Shown: positions 15,572-24,679 of the stretch, in pieces
Position numbering within the stretch: the stretch's first letter is position 1
How the letters are laid out: each line of letters starts with the position of its first letter
Assembly: GCA_009774395.1 (NCBI GenBank)
Contig: VSNQ01000018.1
Span: forward strand, 1 to 45,180
Direction of reading: 5' to 3'
Origin: Lachnospiraceae bacterium
GTDB lineage: Bacteria; Bacillota; Clostridia; Lachnospirales; Lachnospiraceae
DNA: 45,180 nucleotides
Notes under the pieces: model-generated
Database searches by the model: none
What the model was told of the DNA's origin: nothing
What the model saw: the letters and a program-made list of their open reading frames with translations, nothing else
Made by a program: the position numbers and the translations under genes

Positions 15572-16936
15572 ATGGCGTTTGAAAGTTTAACAGAGAAGCT
15601 GCAAAATATTTTTAAAAATTTAAGAAGCAAAGGGCGTTTGACGGAAGCCGATGTGAAAGTCGCATTAAAAGAGGTAAAAATGGCTCTTTTAGAGGCGGAT
15701 GTGAATTTCAAGGTGGTTAAGCAGTTTGTGAAGTCCGTAGAGGAACGTGCAATCGGCGCGGATGTAATGAACGGTTTAAACCCAGGGCAGATGGTTATTA
15801 AGATCGTCAATGAGGAAATGGTTTCCCTTATGGGATCAGAAACGACAGAACTTGTACTGCAGCCGGGAAAAGCGACAACTGTGATTATGATGTGCGGTTT
15901 ACAGGGTGCAGGTAAAACAACTGCTTCTGCAAAGATTGCGGGGAAACTCAAACTTAAGGGAAAAAAACCATTGCTTGTTGCCTGTGATGTATATCGTCCA
16001 GCAGCGATTGAGCAGTTATCGGTAAATGCTCAAAAGCAGCAGGTAGACTTTTTTTCAATGGGTGCGAATCATAAGCCAGTGGGTATTGCAAAGGCATCTG
16101 TTGAACATGCAATAAAAAATAACAATAATATTATTATTATAGATACTGCAGGACGTCTGCACATTGATGCAGATATGATGGCAGAACTCCAAGAAATCAA
16201 AGCCAATGTTGAAATTCATCAAACGCTTTTAGTAGTTGATGCAATGACCGGACAAGACGCGGTGAATGTGGCGAAAGAATTTGACGATAAAGTCGGCGTA
16301 GATGGTGTGATTTTATCAAAAATGGATGGTGATACGCGTGGTGGTGCGGCGCTTTCGGTAAAGTCGGTGACTGGTAAGCCAATTCTTTATGTCAGCACAG
16401 GCGAAAAACTTTCCGATTTAGAACAGTTTTATCCAGATAGAATGGCGAATCGTATCCTTGGAATGGGAGATGTTCTTACCCTGATTGACAAGGTCGCAGA
16501 AGCAAATATTGAGATGGATGCTGAGAAAGAAAAGGAAATGACTGCCCGGCTGAAGAAAGGCAAGTTTGATTTCGAGGATTATTTGGAGAGTATGAGCCAG
16601 ATGAAAAAATTGGGTGGACTTTCCAGTATTCTGGGGATGATGCCCGGTATTGGCGCCAAGGCAAGTGAGATTGAATCTGCGGTAGATGACAATCAGCTTG
16701 CGCGTATGGAGGCGATTGTATTGTCCATGACGCCGGCAGAACGAAAAGATCCAAAGCTATTAAATCCAAGTCGTAAGCATCGGATTGCGAAAGGCGCAGG
16801 TGTGGATATTTCTGTTGTAAATCGGTTTATAAAGCAATTTGAGCAATCTCAGAAGATGATGAAACAACTCCCAGGTATGATGGGCGGTATGGGAGGATTA
16901 GGCGGTAAAAAAGGGCGGTTTAAACTTCCCTTTTAA
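15572..16936 (+). CDS. ffh: Signal recognition particle protein Ffh (SRP54)
   Basis: A complete 454-residue Ffh. It has the N-domain (residues 1-~85), then the G-domain with P-loop GLQGAGKTT at 109-117, the DTAGR motif and the TKxD-type SKMDGDTRGG region, then the methionine-rich M-domain (~305-454, ending in a GMMGGMGGLGG tail) that binds SRP RNA and signal peptides. It acts at the ribosome and hands nascent membrane proteins to FtsY. ATG 15572 is set by AAAGGAG (15554-15560); a TTG at 15563 is too close to it. It is second in the ylxM-ffh-rpsP-khpA-rimM-trmD cluster. No SRP RNA gene is seen in the window. Confidence 0.97.
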   Translation: MAFESLTEKLQNIFKNLRSKGRLTEADVKVALKEVKMALLEADVNFKVVKQFVKSVEERAIGADVMNGLNPGQMVIKIVNEEMVSLMGSETTELVLQPGKATTVIMMCGLQGAGKTTASAKIAGKLKLKGKKPLLVACDVYRPAAIEQLSVNAQKQQVDFFSMGANHKPVGIAKASVEHAIKNNNNIIIIDTAGRLHIDADMMAELQEIKANVEIHQTLLVVDAMTGQDAVNVAKEFDDKVGVDGVILSKMDGDTRGGAALSVKSVTGKPILYVSTGEKLSDLEQFYPDRMANRILGMGDVLTLIDKVAEANIEMDAEKEKEMTARLKKGKFDFEDYLESMSQMKKLGGLSSILGMMPGIGAKASEIESAVDDNQLARMEAIVLSMTPAERKDPKLLNPSRKHRIAKGAGVDISVVNRFIKQFEQSQKMMKQLPGMMGGMGGLGGKKGRFKLPF

Positions 16937-16983
16937 ATATAAAATTAAATTTTAATATAAGAAAGGTTATAAGGTGAAAGAAC

Positions 16984-17229
16984 ATGGCAGTAAAAATTAG
17001 ATTAAGAAGAATGGGTCAGAAGAAATATCCTATCTATAGAATCGTTGTAGCAGATTCCAGATCACCCAGAGATGGCAAGTGTATTGAGGAGATTGGCACA
17101 TATAATCCCAATACAGAGCCAACAGAGTTTAAGGTAAACGAAGAATTAGCAAAGAAGTGGCTTGCTAATGGTGCACAACCGACAGAAACAGTTTCCCGTC
17201 TGTTTAAAGCGGCAGGGATTGCGAAATAA
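16984..17229 (+). CDS. rpsP: 30S ribosomal protein S16
   Basis: An 81-residue S16 with the signature start MAVKIRLRRMGQKKYPIYRI, then VADSRSPRDGKCIEEIGTYNP and the GAQPTETV end. It is part of the small ribosomal subunit body. ATG 16984 follows AAGGTTATAAGGTG. The gap to ffh is 47 bases and the next gene follows at 42 bases, the usual order in Firmicutes. Confidence 0.97.
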   Translation: MAVKIRLRRMGQKKYPIYRIVVADSRSPRDGKCIEEIGTYNPNTEPTEFKVNEELAKKWLANGAQPTETVSRLFKAAGIAK

Positions 17230-17271
17230 ACGGAATCCGCCGTTTATAGAGAAAGGGGTATGGTTATCATA

Positions 17272-17499
17272 ATGAAGGAGTTAGTCGAAGTTATAGCGAA
17301 GGCTTTAGTAGACAACCCTGACGAGGTCGTTGTTACAGAGAAGGAAAATGGGAAGAATATTACAATTGAACTTCATGTAGCACCAGCCGATATGGGGAAA
17401 GTTATTGGCAAACAGGGCAGAATTGCCAAGGCAATCCGTTCCGTAGTCAAGGCGGCATCATCAAAGGAAAACATCAAAGTAGATGTTGAGATTATTTAA
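17272..17499 (+). CDS. khpA: KH-domain RNA-binding protein KhpA
   Basis: A 75-residue protein with one KH domain and the GxxG loop as GKQG (in DMGKVIGKQGRIAKAIR). KhpA proteins bind RNA with KhpB/Jag and affect cell division and sRNA action in Firmicutes. I chose ATG 17272 (MKELVEVIAKALVDNPD), the start usual for the family, rather than ATG 17260, which lies one base after the AAAGGGG site. It sits between rpsP and rimM as in most Clostridia. Confidence 0.93.
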   Translation: MKELVEVIAKALVDNPDEVVVTEKENGKNITIELHVAPADMGKVIGKQGRIAKAIRSVVKAASSKENIKVDVEII

Positions 17500-17652
17500 C
17501 GGTTTTCCTGTAAACAGGGTGTTTCTATTTGGAACATCCTGTTGTTTTCGGTTTCAATATTATAAATTTGTCAGTTATATGGTTATACGGAATAGCAAAA
17601 AGATTTGTCGTTCCGTTGCGTTCGTATAACAGTACCTAGATTTGGAGGTTGC

Positions 17653-18159
17653 ATGGACGACTTACTGCAAGTTGGGGCGATTACGCAGACACATGGGATT
17701 CGTGGAGAGGTAAAAGTATTTCCTACTACGGATGATCCTAAGCGTTTTCGAAAATTAAAGGATGTGATTTTGGATACAGGCAAGGAGAAAATTACGCTTG
17801 ACATCGAAGGTGTGAAGTTCTTTAAACAGTTTGTTATTCTAAAGTTCAAAGGCTTTGACAATATAAATGATATAGAGTGCTACAAAGGGAAAAATCTGTA
17901 TGTTACTCGTGAGAATGCGGTTAAACTTGCAAAAAATGAATATTTTATCACGGATTTAATTGGTCTTGCAGTTTTTGACGAGGAGGAGAACTTGCTTGGT
18001 GAACTAACAGATGTTCTGCAAACAGGTGCCAATGATGTCTATACTGTTAAGCTGATAGAGGGTGGTGAAGTATTGTTGCCTGCCATTAAACAATGTATCC
18101 TTGCAATTGATATGGAAAATCGTAAGATGAAGGTACATGTAATGGAAGGATTAATGTAG
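17653..18159 (+). CDS. rimM: Ribosome maturation factor RimM
   Basis: A 168-residue RimM. The N-terminal domain starts DDLLQVGAITQTHGIRGEVKVF; the PRC-barrel domain includes GLAVFDEEENLLGELTDVLQ and the VLLPAIKQCILAID end. It helps 16S rRNA processing and binds S19 during 30S assembly. ATG 17653 is set by TTTGGAGG (17641-17648). The gap from khpA is about 150 bases and holds AACAGGG-TGTTTC / GAACATCCTGTT, a partial hairpin with a TTTTC tail. The product fits the family length. Confidence 0.95.
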   Translation: MDDLLQVGAITQTHGIRGEVKVFPTTDDPKRFRKLKDVILDTGKEKITLDIEGVKFFKQFVILKFKGFDNINDIECYKGKNLYVTRENAVKLAKNEYFITDLIGLAVFDEEENLLGELTDVLQTGANDVYTVKLIEGGEVLLPAIKQCILAIDMENRKMKVHVMEGLM

Positions 18160-18201
18160 GTTGTTATTGCAGCAGTACGCGTTATAATAATACAATAATT
18201 C

Positions 18202-18285
18202 GTAATACAATATATTAGAATATAATAATTAGCGTTAAAATATTTTGTATTACAATGAGCTTCTATATAAAAATATGTAATACAA
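18202..18285. repeat. GTAATACAA repeats between rimM and trmD
   Basis: GTAATACAA occurs at 18202-18210 and 18277-18285 and inverted (TTGTATTAC) at 18245-18253. The first pair could form a weak AT-rich stem in the mRNA. Effect unknown; may be chance in AT-rich DNA. Confidence 0.3.
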
Positions 18286-18304
18286 TCGTATGGAGAAGAA
18301 ACAA

Positions 18305-19036
18305 ATGCATTTTCATATAATGACTTTATTTCCAGAGATGGTGCAGAACGGACTTCATACCAGCGTTATTGGGCGCGCGGAGGAAAAGGGATATATTTCG
18401 GTTCATGCGGTTAATATTCGGGATTATACGCTGGATAAGCACAATAAAGTTGATGATTATACTTATGGCGGCGGAGCGGGGATGCTGATGCAGGCGCAGC
18501 CGGTTTATGACTGCTGGAAGGCGTTACAAAAAGGGATCGAAGAGCGCAAAACACAGGGAAATACGATGCCGCATCAGACAAAGGTGATATATGTAACGCC
18601 ACAGGGAGAAGTTTTTCATCAAAAAAAGGCAGTAGAACTCTCCAAGGAGGAGGACTTAATTTTTCTTTGTGGTCATTATGAGGGCGTTGATGAAAGAGTT
18701 TTAGAGGAGATTGTAACAGATTGTATTTCAATTGGGGATTATGTGTTGACAGGCGGTGAACTTGCCGCAATGGTAATGATTGACGCAATTGCAAGACTTG
18801 TGCCGGGTGTGCTTAACAATGGGGAATCCGCTGCAACAGAATCGCACTCTAATGGCTTATTGGAGTATCCTCAATATTCTCGCCCTGAAATTTGGCACGA
18901 TAAGCGTGTTCCGGAAGTACTGTTAAGTGGACATCATGCCAATATTGAGAAATGGCGACAGCAACAGGCAATAGAACGAACAAAGCAACGACGGCCGGAA
19001 TTATATCAGGCGTATCTGGAAGCGCAAAATTCCTAA
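18305..19036 (+). CDS. trmD: tRNA (guanine37-N1)-methyltransferase TrmD
   Basis: A 243-residue SPOUT methyltransferase that makes m1G37 in tRNAs and prevents frameshifts. It starts MHFHIMTLFPEMVQ, has the substrate loop YGGGAGMLMQ, the knotted SAM site (LCGHYEGVDERV and IGDYVLTGGELAA) and the YSRPEIWHDKRVPEVLLSGH region near the C-terminus. I chose ATG 18305 because GGAG (18292-18295) lies just upstream; ATG 18290 in frame would sit before that site. It is the last gene of the ffh cluster and follows rimM as in most Firmicutes. No clear terminator follows before the next promoter. Confidence 0.96.
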   Translation: MHFHIMTLFPEMVQNGLHTSVIGRAEEKGYISVHAVNIRDYTLDKHNKVDDYTYGGGAGMLMQAQPVYDCWKALQKGIEERKTQGNTMPHQTKVIYVTPQGEVFHQKKAVELSKEEDLIFLCGHYEGVDERVLEEIVTDCISIGDYVLTGGELAAMVMIDAIARLVPGVLNNGESAATESHSNGLLEYPQYSRPEIWHDKRVPEVLLSGHHANIEKWRQQQAIERTKQRRPELYQAYLEAQNS

Positions 19037-19084
19037 AATTTCTGGGAAAATAAGGGAATTTCTTAGTGAATATGTCAACTGTAC

Positions 19085-19113
19085 TTTTTTTGAAATTCAG
19101 TCTATACTATAAT
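19085..19113 (+). promoter_or_regulatory. Possible promoter of the 19156 gene
   Basis: A good -10 (TATAAT, 19108-19113, overlapping TATACT at 19103) with only a T-rich -35 area upstream, 43 bases before the gene start. Confidence 0.35.
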
Positions 19114-19155
19114 ATGGCTGGTTCTTACAGTATTGTTAAGAAGGGTGTGACGTGA

Positions 19156-19422
19156 ATGACAGCGAAGAAGCAGGAACGGGAAATTGCTTTTGTTGAAACA
19201 TATGACGAAGATGAGAAGGCTGCAATTGAGAAAGCATTTTTAAAGCATGGCGTATCTTATTTAATTAAAGTGGATAAAGTGCGTGATGTGAAAAAAGGGC
19301 TTTTTGAGAGCAGAAAGAAATTCTCCTTTCAGATTAACCGGTTTCAAGAGGAGGAAGCCAAGGCTGCATTAGAGGAAATAAACTCAGAACAGGATGATAA
19401 CAACGAAAAGACAGAAACATAG
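19156..19422 (+). CDS. Small conserved-looking protein of unknown function (88 aa)
   Basis: An 88-residue, highly charged soluble protein beginning MTAKKQEREIAFVETYDEDE and ending in an acidic tail (NSEQDDNNEKTET). AAGAAGGGTG precedes ATG 19156. It shows an alternating beta/alpha pattern in the middle (VSYLIKVDKVRDVKKGLFES, then KKFSFQINRFQEEEA), consistent with one small folded domain. There is no membrane segment. It follows trmD and may have its own promoter at 19085-19113; a terminator lies 240 bases downstream. I do not recognise the family; its setting in core DNA suggests a conserved housekeeping accessory. Confidence 0.6.
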   Translation: MTAKKQEREIAFVETYDEDEKAAIEKAFLKHGVSYLIKVDKVRDVKKGLFESRKKFSFQINRFQEEEAKAALEEINSEQDDNNEKTET

Positions 19423-19659
19423 CAGTTTAACTACTGTGCTTCTGTTTTACCGCTGTTAAAATGTGTAGTGTGAAGAGAATTGCTAAGCACATACAGCAAA
19501 GGTTGTTTTGGGGAGAAGTACGAAGTCTGCCATGCAGACTTTTTTCACATATCCAAATTAGAGAACATACTAAAGTGGGTGAATGGGATTTAATGAAATT
19601 TCTATGATACATACTTATGGATTGTTTATGCTGCTGCAAGCGGCATAACAGAAAGTTCG

Positions 19660-19687
19660 AAAGTATCGCTAAGAGCGGTACTTTTTT
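19660..19687 (+). terminator. Rho-independent terminator
   Basis: AAAGTATCGC (19660-19669) pairs with GCGGTACTTT (19675-19684), 10 bp with one G-U pair and a TAAGA loop, followed by a T-run to 19687. The 19423-19659 stretch before it holds no supportable gene. Confidence 0.75.
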
Positions 19688-19738
19688 ATGCAAATGGGCG
19701 TGCAAAGGAAATATGTCAGCAAAGCTGACAGACGCTCT
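19688..19738 (+). repeat. Terminator-linked repeat, copy 2
   Basis: ATGCAAATGGGCGTGCAAAGG starts at the end of the T-run and runs to GACGCTC; it aligns with 2059-2108. It contains a perfect hairpin, GTCAGC-AAA-GCTGAC. A further part (19747-19817: GTGCGC, then GCGCAC, then GGCAAGTAGGA) resembles the DNA after the pckA terminator (32205-32270). Confidence 0.5.
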
Positions 19739-19846
19739 ATTTATGCACAGTCTTGTGCGCATAAAATATGCCACTAAAATGGCGCACGGGGTGCGGCAAG
19801 TAGGAAAGAGTGTATAAACATTAATAGAAAATAGGAGAGAATGAAT

Positions 19847-20074
19847 ATGATGGATTTTACAGCAATTATGAAAATGAAAAGTGCATGGGATACGTTTACG
19901 AATAACCACCCTAAGTTTATGCCGTTTTTGCAGGCAGTGGGTCGTGAGGCGATTGGTGATGGTACTGTGATTGAGGTATCTGTGAAAAGTCCTGATGGGA
20001 AAGAGTACAATACAAATATGCGTTTGACGCAAAGTGATCTTGAACTATTTGAAAAAATGCGCACAATGTTTTAA
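19847..20074 (+). CDS. Small conserved-looking protein of unknown function (75 aa)
   Basis: A 75-residue protein, MMDFTAIMKMKSAWDTF, then NNHPKFMPFLQAVGREAI, then a beta-rich part (DGTVIEVSVKSPDGKEYNTN) and a short helix. I chose ATG 19847 because AGGAGAG (19833-19839) lies 7 bases upstream; ATG 19841 touches that site. It has no membrane segment. The carA promoter begins 7 bases after its stop. The mix of a short helical N-terminus and a small beta sheet suggests a compact regulatory or binding domain. I do not recognise the family and nothing in the sequence shows its function. Confidence 0.6.
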   Translation: MMDFTAIMKMKSAWDTFTNNHPKFMPFLQAVGREAIGDGTVIEVSVKSPDGKEYNTNMRLTQSDLELFEKMRTMF

Positions 20075-20080
20075 ACAGTC

Positions 20081-20109
20081 TTGAATGGCATGGGGACTTA
20101 TGATATAAT
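20081..20109 (+). promoter_or_regulatory. Promoter of carAB
   Basis: TTGAAT (20081-20086), a 17-base spacer and TATAAT (20104-20109), 36 bases before the carA ATG. The short leader leaves no room for a PyrR attenuator or large riboswitch, so control of carAB, if any, acts at initiation. Confidence 0.75.
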
Positions 20110-20144
20110 TAGTCGATTATGCGAAAGGAAGTACAGGTGATAGG

Positions 20145-21320
20145 ATGAAGGCATTTTTAATTTTGGAAGATGGTACTGTATTTGAGGGTGTCCATATTGG
20201 AGCCGACAGAGAAATTATCAGTGAAATCGTGTTTAACACTTCTATGGCAGGGTATTTGGAAGTACTTACGGATCCTTCTTATGCTGGTCAGGCAGTGTGT
20301 ATGACGTATCCGCTAATTGGAAATTATGGTATTTGCAAGGATGATATGGAATCAAAAAAACCTTGGCCGGATGGATTTATTGTTAGGGAATTGTCGCGCA
20401 ATTACAGCAATTTCAGAGCAGATTATTCTATTTGGCAGTTTTTGGAGGAGAACGGTGTACCGGGTATTGCGCATATTGACACAAGGGCACTGACCAAAAT
20501 ACTTCGAGAAAAAGGCACAATGAACGGAATGATAACGACAAACAGTGATTTTTGCTTGGAGGAGGTTTTGCCCAGATTAAAAGCCTATAAAACCGGAAAG
20601 GTTGTCGAGAAAGTCACCTGTAAAGAAAAATATCAATTAAAAGGTTCCGCAAGCCTTGACGAAAATGGTGCGATTTCAGGAAGTGCACGATTTGCGCCCC
20701 AGGAGTATGCAGCAGGGAAACGCGAGCAAAAACCTTCACTTGTTCGGACTTTAAATGGTACAGGAAAGCATGTAGCGCTTTTGGATTTCGGAACAAAGGA
20801 TAACATTGCATATTCTTTGAAAATCAGAGGATGTGATGTAACGGTTTATCCGGCACGCACAAAAGCAGAAGAAATTATTGCTGCAAAACCAGATGGCATT
20901 ATGCTCTCTAATGGCCCTGGCGACCCTAAAGAATGCACGGAAATTATTGAGGAAATCAAGAAACTTTATCAGTCAGATATTCCAATTTTTGCTATTTGTC
21001 TTGGGCATCAGCTTATGGCTCTGGCAACAGGTGCAGATACGTACAAAATGAAATATGGGCATCGGGGCGGCAATCATCCGGTTAAGGATTTAGCAACTGG
21101 AAGAGTGTATATTTCATCACAGAACCATGGTTATGTGGTGGATATGGATAAACTCGATCCAGCAGTAGCAACGCCTGCGTTTGTGAATGTGAATGATGGG
21201 ACAAATGAGGGGTTGAATTACACGGGTAAGAATATTTTCACCGTGCAATTCCATCCAGAAGCATGCTGCGGCCCACAGGACTCTGGTTATTTATTTGACA
21301 GATTTATAGAAATGATGTAA
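20145..21320 (+). CDS. carA: Carbamoyl-phosphate synthase, small (glutaminase) subunit
   Basis: A complete 391-residue CarA. The N-terminal domain starts MKAFLILEDGTVFEG and includes FNTSMAGYLEVLTDPSYAGQ; the C-terminal class I glutaminase domain has the nucleophile C285 in FAICLGHQL, the NGPGDP loop, and the catalytic His/Glu in VQFHPEACCGP. It frees ammonia from glutamine and passes it to CarB for carbamoyl phosphate, feeding pyrimidine and arginine synthesis. ATG 20145 follows AAAGGAAG and AGGTGAT. carB begins 69 bases on. No pyr or arg biosynthesis genes are next to it (argS at 25594 is a tRNA ligase). Confidence 0.96.
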   Translation: MKAFLILEDGTVFEGVHIGADREIISEIVFNTSMAGYLEVLTDPSYAGQAVCMTYPLIGNYGICKDDMESKKPWPDGFIVRELSRNYSNFRADYSIWQFLEENGVPGIAHIDTRALTKILREKGTMNGMITTNSDFCLEEVLPRLKAYKTGKVVEKVTCKEKYQLKGSASLDENGAISGSARFAPQEYAAGKREQKPSLVRTLNGTGKHVALLDFGTKDNIAYSLKIRGCDVTVYPARTKAEEIIAAKPDGIMLSNGPGDPKECTEIIEEIKKLYQSDIPIFAICLGHQLMALATGADTYKMKYGHRGGNHPVKDLATGRVYISSQNHGYVVDMDKLDPAVATPAFVNVNDGTNEGLNYTGKNIFTVQFHPEACCGPQDSGYLFDRFIEMM

Positions 21321-21388
21321 CGACAAAGCATTCTGATAATTAGTGGTTAGGAATTGTGAAACAGATCCTAAATAATTAAGGAGGTACT

Positions 21389-24300
21389 ATGCCAAAGAAT
21401 ACAAATGTAAAGAAGGTAATGGTAATTGGTTCTGGTCCAATTGTAATCGGGCAGGCCGCAGAGTTTGACTATGCTGGTACGCAGGCGTGCCGTTCCTTAA
21501 AGGAGGAAGGAATTGAAGTAGTACTGGTAAATTCGAATCCAGCTACGATTATGACAGATAGAGATATCGCAGATAAGGTATATATCGAGCCGCTTACGGT
21601 TTCGGTGTTGGAGCAGATTATTGAGAAAGAGCAGCCGGATTCCATTCTTCCTACGCTTGGCGGGCAGGCGGGGCTGAATCTTGGCATGGAGTTAGAGGAA
21701 AGTGGTTTCCTTGCCTCTCATAATGTAAAATTGCTCGGCACTACAGCAGCGACAATTCGCAAGGCGGAGGACAGACAGGAATTTAAGGATACAATGGAAA
21801 AGATCGGTGAGCCATGTGCGGCATCACTTGTTGTGGAAAATGTTGAAGACGGCATAGCGTTTACCAATACCATTGGTTATCCCGTTGTTTTGCGTCCTGC
21901 ATATACCTTGGGAGGAAGCGGTGGCGGTATTGCACATAATCAAGTGGAATTGGAGGAAATTCTTGAAAACGGACTTCGCCTTTCCCGTGTGGGACAAGTA
22001 TTGGTGGAGCGTTGTATTGCTGGCTGGAAAGAGATTGAGTATGAAGTAATGCGTGACAGTGCAGGCAACTGCATTACTGTCTGCAATATGGAAAATATCG
22101 ATCCGGTCGGTGTGCATACAGGCGACAGTATTGTTGTAGCACCCTCGCAGACTTTAAGTGATAAGGAATACCAGATGCTGCGTACTTCCGCGTTAAATAT
22201 TATTTCGGAATTAAATATTACTGGCGGATGCAATGTACAGTTTGCACTGCACCCGACAAGTTTTGAATATTGTGTAATCGAAGTGAATCCACGTGTCAGC
22301 CGTTCTTCTGCACTTGCATCGAAAGCAACTGGTTATCCAATTGCAAAGGTAGCGGCAAAAATTGCACTTGGTTATACATTGGATGAGATTAAAAACGCGA
22401 TAACAGGAAAGACCTATGCAAGTTTTGAACCAACGTTGGATTATTGTGTGATTAAGATGCCGCGTTTGCCATTTGACAAGTTTATTACGGCAAAACGGAC
22501 GCTGACAACCCAGATGAAAGCGACAGGGGAGGTTATGAGTATCTGCACGAATTTTGAAGGTGCATTGATGAAGGCAATCCGCTCCCTAGAGCAGCATGTG
22601 GATTGTTTGAGAAGTTATGATTTCTCGGCTTTGGATAAAGCAGTGTTGTTAAAGCGTATGGAAACGGTTGATGATCAGCGAATATTTGTGATTGCCGAAG
22701 CGCTGCGCAAGGGCGTTGATTATGATACGATTTTCAATATTACAAAGATTGACAGGTGGTTTATTGACAAACTTGCAATGATTGTGGAGATGGAGCACGC
22801 ATTGGAAACGCAGCCGTTAACTGTAGAATTGTTAAAAGAGGCAAAGCGCATAGAATTTCCGGATTGTGTGATTGCCCGCTTAACAGGGAAGCAGGAAGCA
22901 GAGATCAAAGAAATGCGCTATGCAAATCATATTGTGGCAGCGTTTAAAATGGTAGATACTTGTGCGGCAGAGTTTGAAGCGACAACACCCTATTATTATT
23001 CGTGCTTTGATGGTGTGAACGAAGCAGTAGAAACACATCCGCCTAAAAAGGTATTGGTACTTGGTTCCGGCCCGATTCGGATTGGACAAGGGATTGAGTT
23101 TGACTACTGCTCAGTTCATGCTACATGGGCGTTTGCAAAAGCAGGCTATGAAACGATTATTATTAATAATAATCCCGAAACCGTCAGCACGGATTTTGAT
23201 ATTGCAGATAAACTGTATTTTGAGCCATTGACACCAGAAGATGTGGAAAATATTGTTAATATTGAGAAACCTGACGGCGCAGTAGTGCAGTTCGGCGGGC
23301 AGACGGCGATTAAGCTGACAGAAAGCCTAATGAAAATGGGTGTGCCAATTTTGGGAACGAAGGCAGAGGATGTGGATGCGGCGGAGGACAGGGAACTATT
23401 TGACCGTATTTTAGAGGAAACCAAGATTCCGCGTGCAGCAGGCGGCACGGTTTATACTGCCGCAGAAGCGAAAGCGGTGGCAAACCGTCTTGGTTATCCG
23501 GTGCTTGTACGCCCATCTTATGTACTTGGCGGACAGGGAATGCAGATAGCGATTTCTGATGAAGAAATAGAAGAATTTATGGAGATTATTAACCGTATCG
23601 CACAGGATCATCCGATTTTGGTGGATAAATACTTGCAAGGGAAGGAACTTGAGGTTGATGCGGTTTGCGATGGAACGGATATTTTAATTCCGGGGATTAT
23701 GGAACATATTGAGAGAACAGGCGTTCATTCCGGCGATTCGATTTCTGTCTATCCGGCGCATACGATTAGCGATAAAGTGCGGGAAACCATTGCAGAATAT
23801 ACAAGGCGTCTGGCAAAGGCGCTTCATGTAAAAGGACTGATAAATATTCAGTTTATTGCAGTGGATGAGGAAGTGTATGTAATCGAAGTGAATCCGCGGT
23901 CGTCGCGAACCGTTCCTTATATTAGCAAAGTAACGGGCATTCCGATTGTCGATTTGGCAACGGAAGTAATTATCGGCAAGACGATTCGCGAATTGGGGTA
24001 TGAGCCGGGACTGCAAAAAGAAGCAGGATATGTGGCAATTAAAATGCCTGTCTTTTCTTTTGAAAAAATCAGAGGTGCAGAAATCAGTCTTGGACCGGAA
24101 ATGAAATCGACAGGCGAATGTCTTGGCATTGCGAAAACCTTTAATGAAGCGTTGTATAAAGCATTTCTTGGCGCAGGCATTGACCTTCCTAAGCACCGCC
24201 AGATGATTATTACTGTGAAGGATACCGACAAGGGCGAAGCAATTGAAATCGGCAGGCGGTTTGAGCGGTTAGGCTATAAGATTTACGCGACAAGAAGTAC

Positions 24301-24586
24301 TGCGAAAGCGTTAAATGACGCAGGAGTCAAAGCACGCAAAGTCAATAAAATTCATCAAGAGTCGCCTACTGTAATGGATTTAATTTTAGGACATAAAATT
24401 GATCTTGTTATTGATACGCCGACACAAGGGCGCGATAAGTCCAGAGATGGCTTCTTAATTCGTAGAACTTCTATTGAAACAGGCGTAAATTGTATTACAG
24501 CACTTGACACAGCAAAAGCATTGGCAACCAGCTTGGAGAATAAAAATGATAATCCGTTGACGTTGGTGAATATTGCAGAATTGTAA
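21389..24586 (+). CDS. carB: Carbamoyl-phosphate synthase, large subunit
   Basis: A complete 1065-residue CarB with the two homologous ATP-grasp halves: the first starts VKKVMVIGSGPIVIGQAAEF, the second KKVLVLGSGPIRIGQGIEF at about residue 553. Each carries an ATP-grasp core (for example VLRPAYTLGGSGGG and VRPSYVLGGQGMQ) and an EVNPR(V/S)SR metal site. The last ~140 residues form the MGS-like allosteric domain (ending DNPLTLVNIAEL). It makes carbamoyl phosphate from bicarbonate, ammonia and two ATP. AAGGAGG lies just before ATG 21389. It is co-transcribed with carA from the promoter at 20081. Length and motifs are all as expected. Confidence 0.97.
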   Translation: MPKNTNVKKVMVIGSGPIVIGQAAEFDYAGTQACRSLKEEGIEVVLVNSNPATIMTDRDIADKVYIEPLTVSVLEQIIEKEQPDSILPTLGGQAGLNLGMELEESGFLASHNVKLLGTTAATIRKAEDRQEFKDTMEKIGEPCAASLVVENVEDGIAFTNTIGYPVVLRPAYTLGGSGGGIAHNQVELEEILENGLRLSRVGQVLVERCIAGWKEIEYEVMRDSAGNCITVCNMENIDPVGVHTGDSIVVAPSQTLSDKEYQMLRTSALNIISELNITGGCNVQFALHPTSFEYCVIEVNPRVSRSSALASKATGYPIAKVAAKIALGYTLDEIKNAITGKTYASFEPTLDYCVIKMPRLPFDKFITAKRTLTTQMKATGEVMSICTNFEGALMKAIRSLEQHVDCLRSYDFSALDKAVLLKRMETVDDQRIFVIAEALRKGVDYDTIFNITKIDRWFIDKLAMIVEMEHALETQPLTVELLKEAKRIEFPDCVIARLTGKQEAEIKEMRYANHIVAAFKMVDTCAAEFEATTPYYYSCFDGVNEAVETHPPKKVLVLGSGPIRIGQGIEFDYCSVHATWAFAKAGYETIIINNNPETVSTDFDIADKLYFEPLTPEDVENIVNIEKPDGAVVQFGGQTAIKLTESLMKMGVPILGTKAEDVDAAEDRELFDRILEETKIPRAAGGTVYTAAEAKAVANRLGYPVLVRPSYVLGGQGMQIAISDEEIEEFMEIINRIAQDHPILVDKYLQGKELEVDAVCDGTDILIPGIMEHIERTGVHSGDSISVYPAHTISDKVRETIAEYTRRLAKALHVKGLINIQFIAVDEEVYVIEVNPRSSRTVPYISKVTGIPIVDLATEVIIGKTIRELGYEPGLQKEAGYVAIKMPVFSFEKIRGAEISLGPEMKSTGECLGIAKTFNEALYKAFLGAGIDLPKHRQMIITVKDTDKGEAIEIGRRFERLGYKIYATRSTAKALNDAGVKARKVNKIHQESPTVMDLILGHKIDLVIDTPTQGRDKSRDGFLIRRTSIETGVNCITALDTAKALATSLENKNDNPLTLVNIAEL

Positions 24587-24679
24587 AAACTTTGGATTTT
24601 TTGAAATGCCGTTTGAAAATCAGGGGCATAGAGCAGAATGAAATGGGGAACGTTGTAGAATTAAATTAGAGGAAAATAA

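Noticed and set aside
20110..20144. PyrR attenuator before carA
   Set aside because: The leader is only about 30 bases and contains no terminator/antiterminator pair.
23684..24196. 170-codon minus-strand frame within carB
   Set aside because: It is a shadow of the highly conserved carB frame, with no ribosome site or domain.
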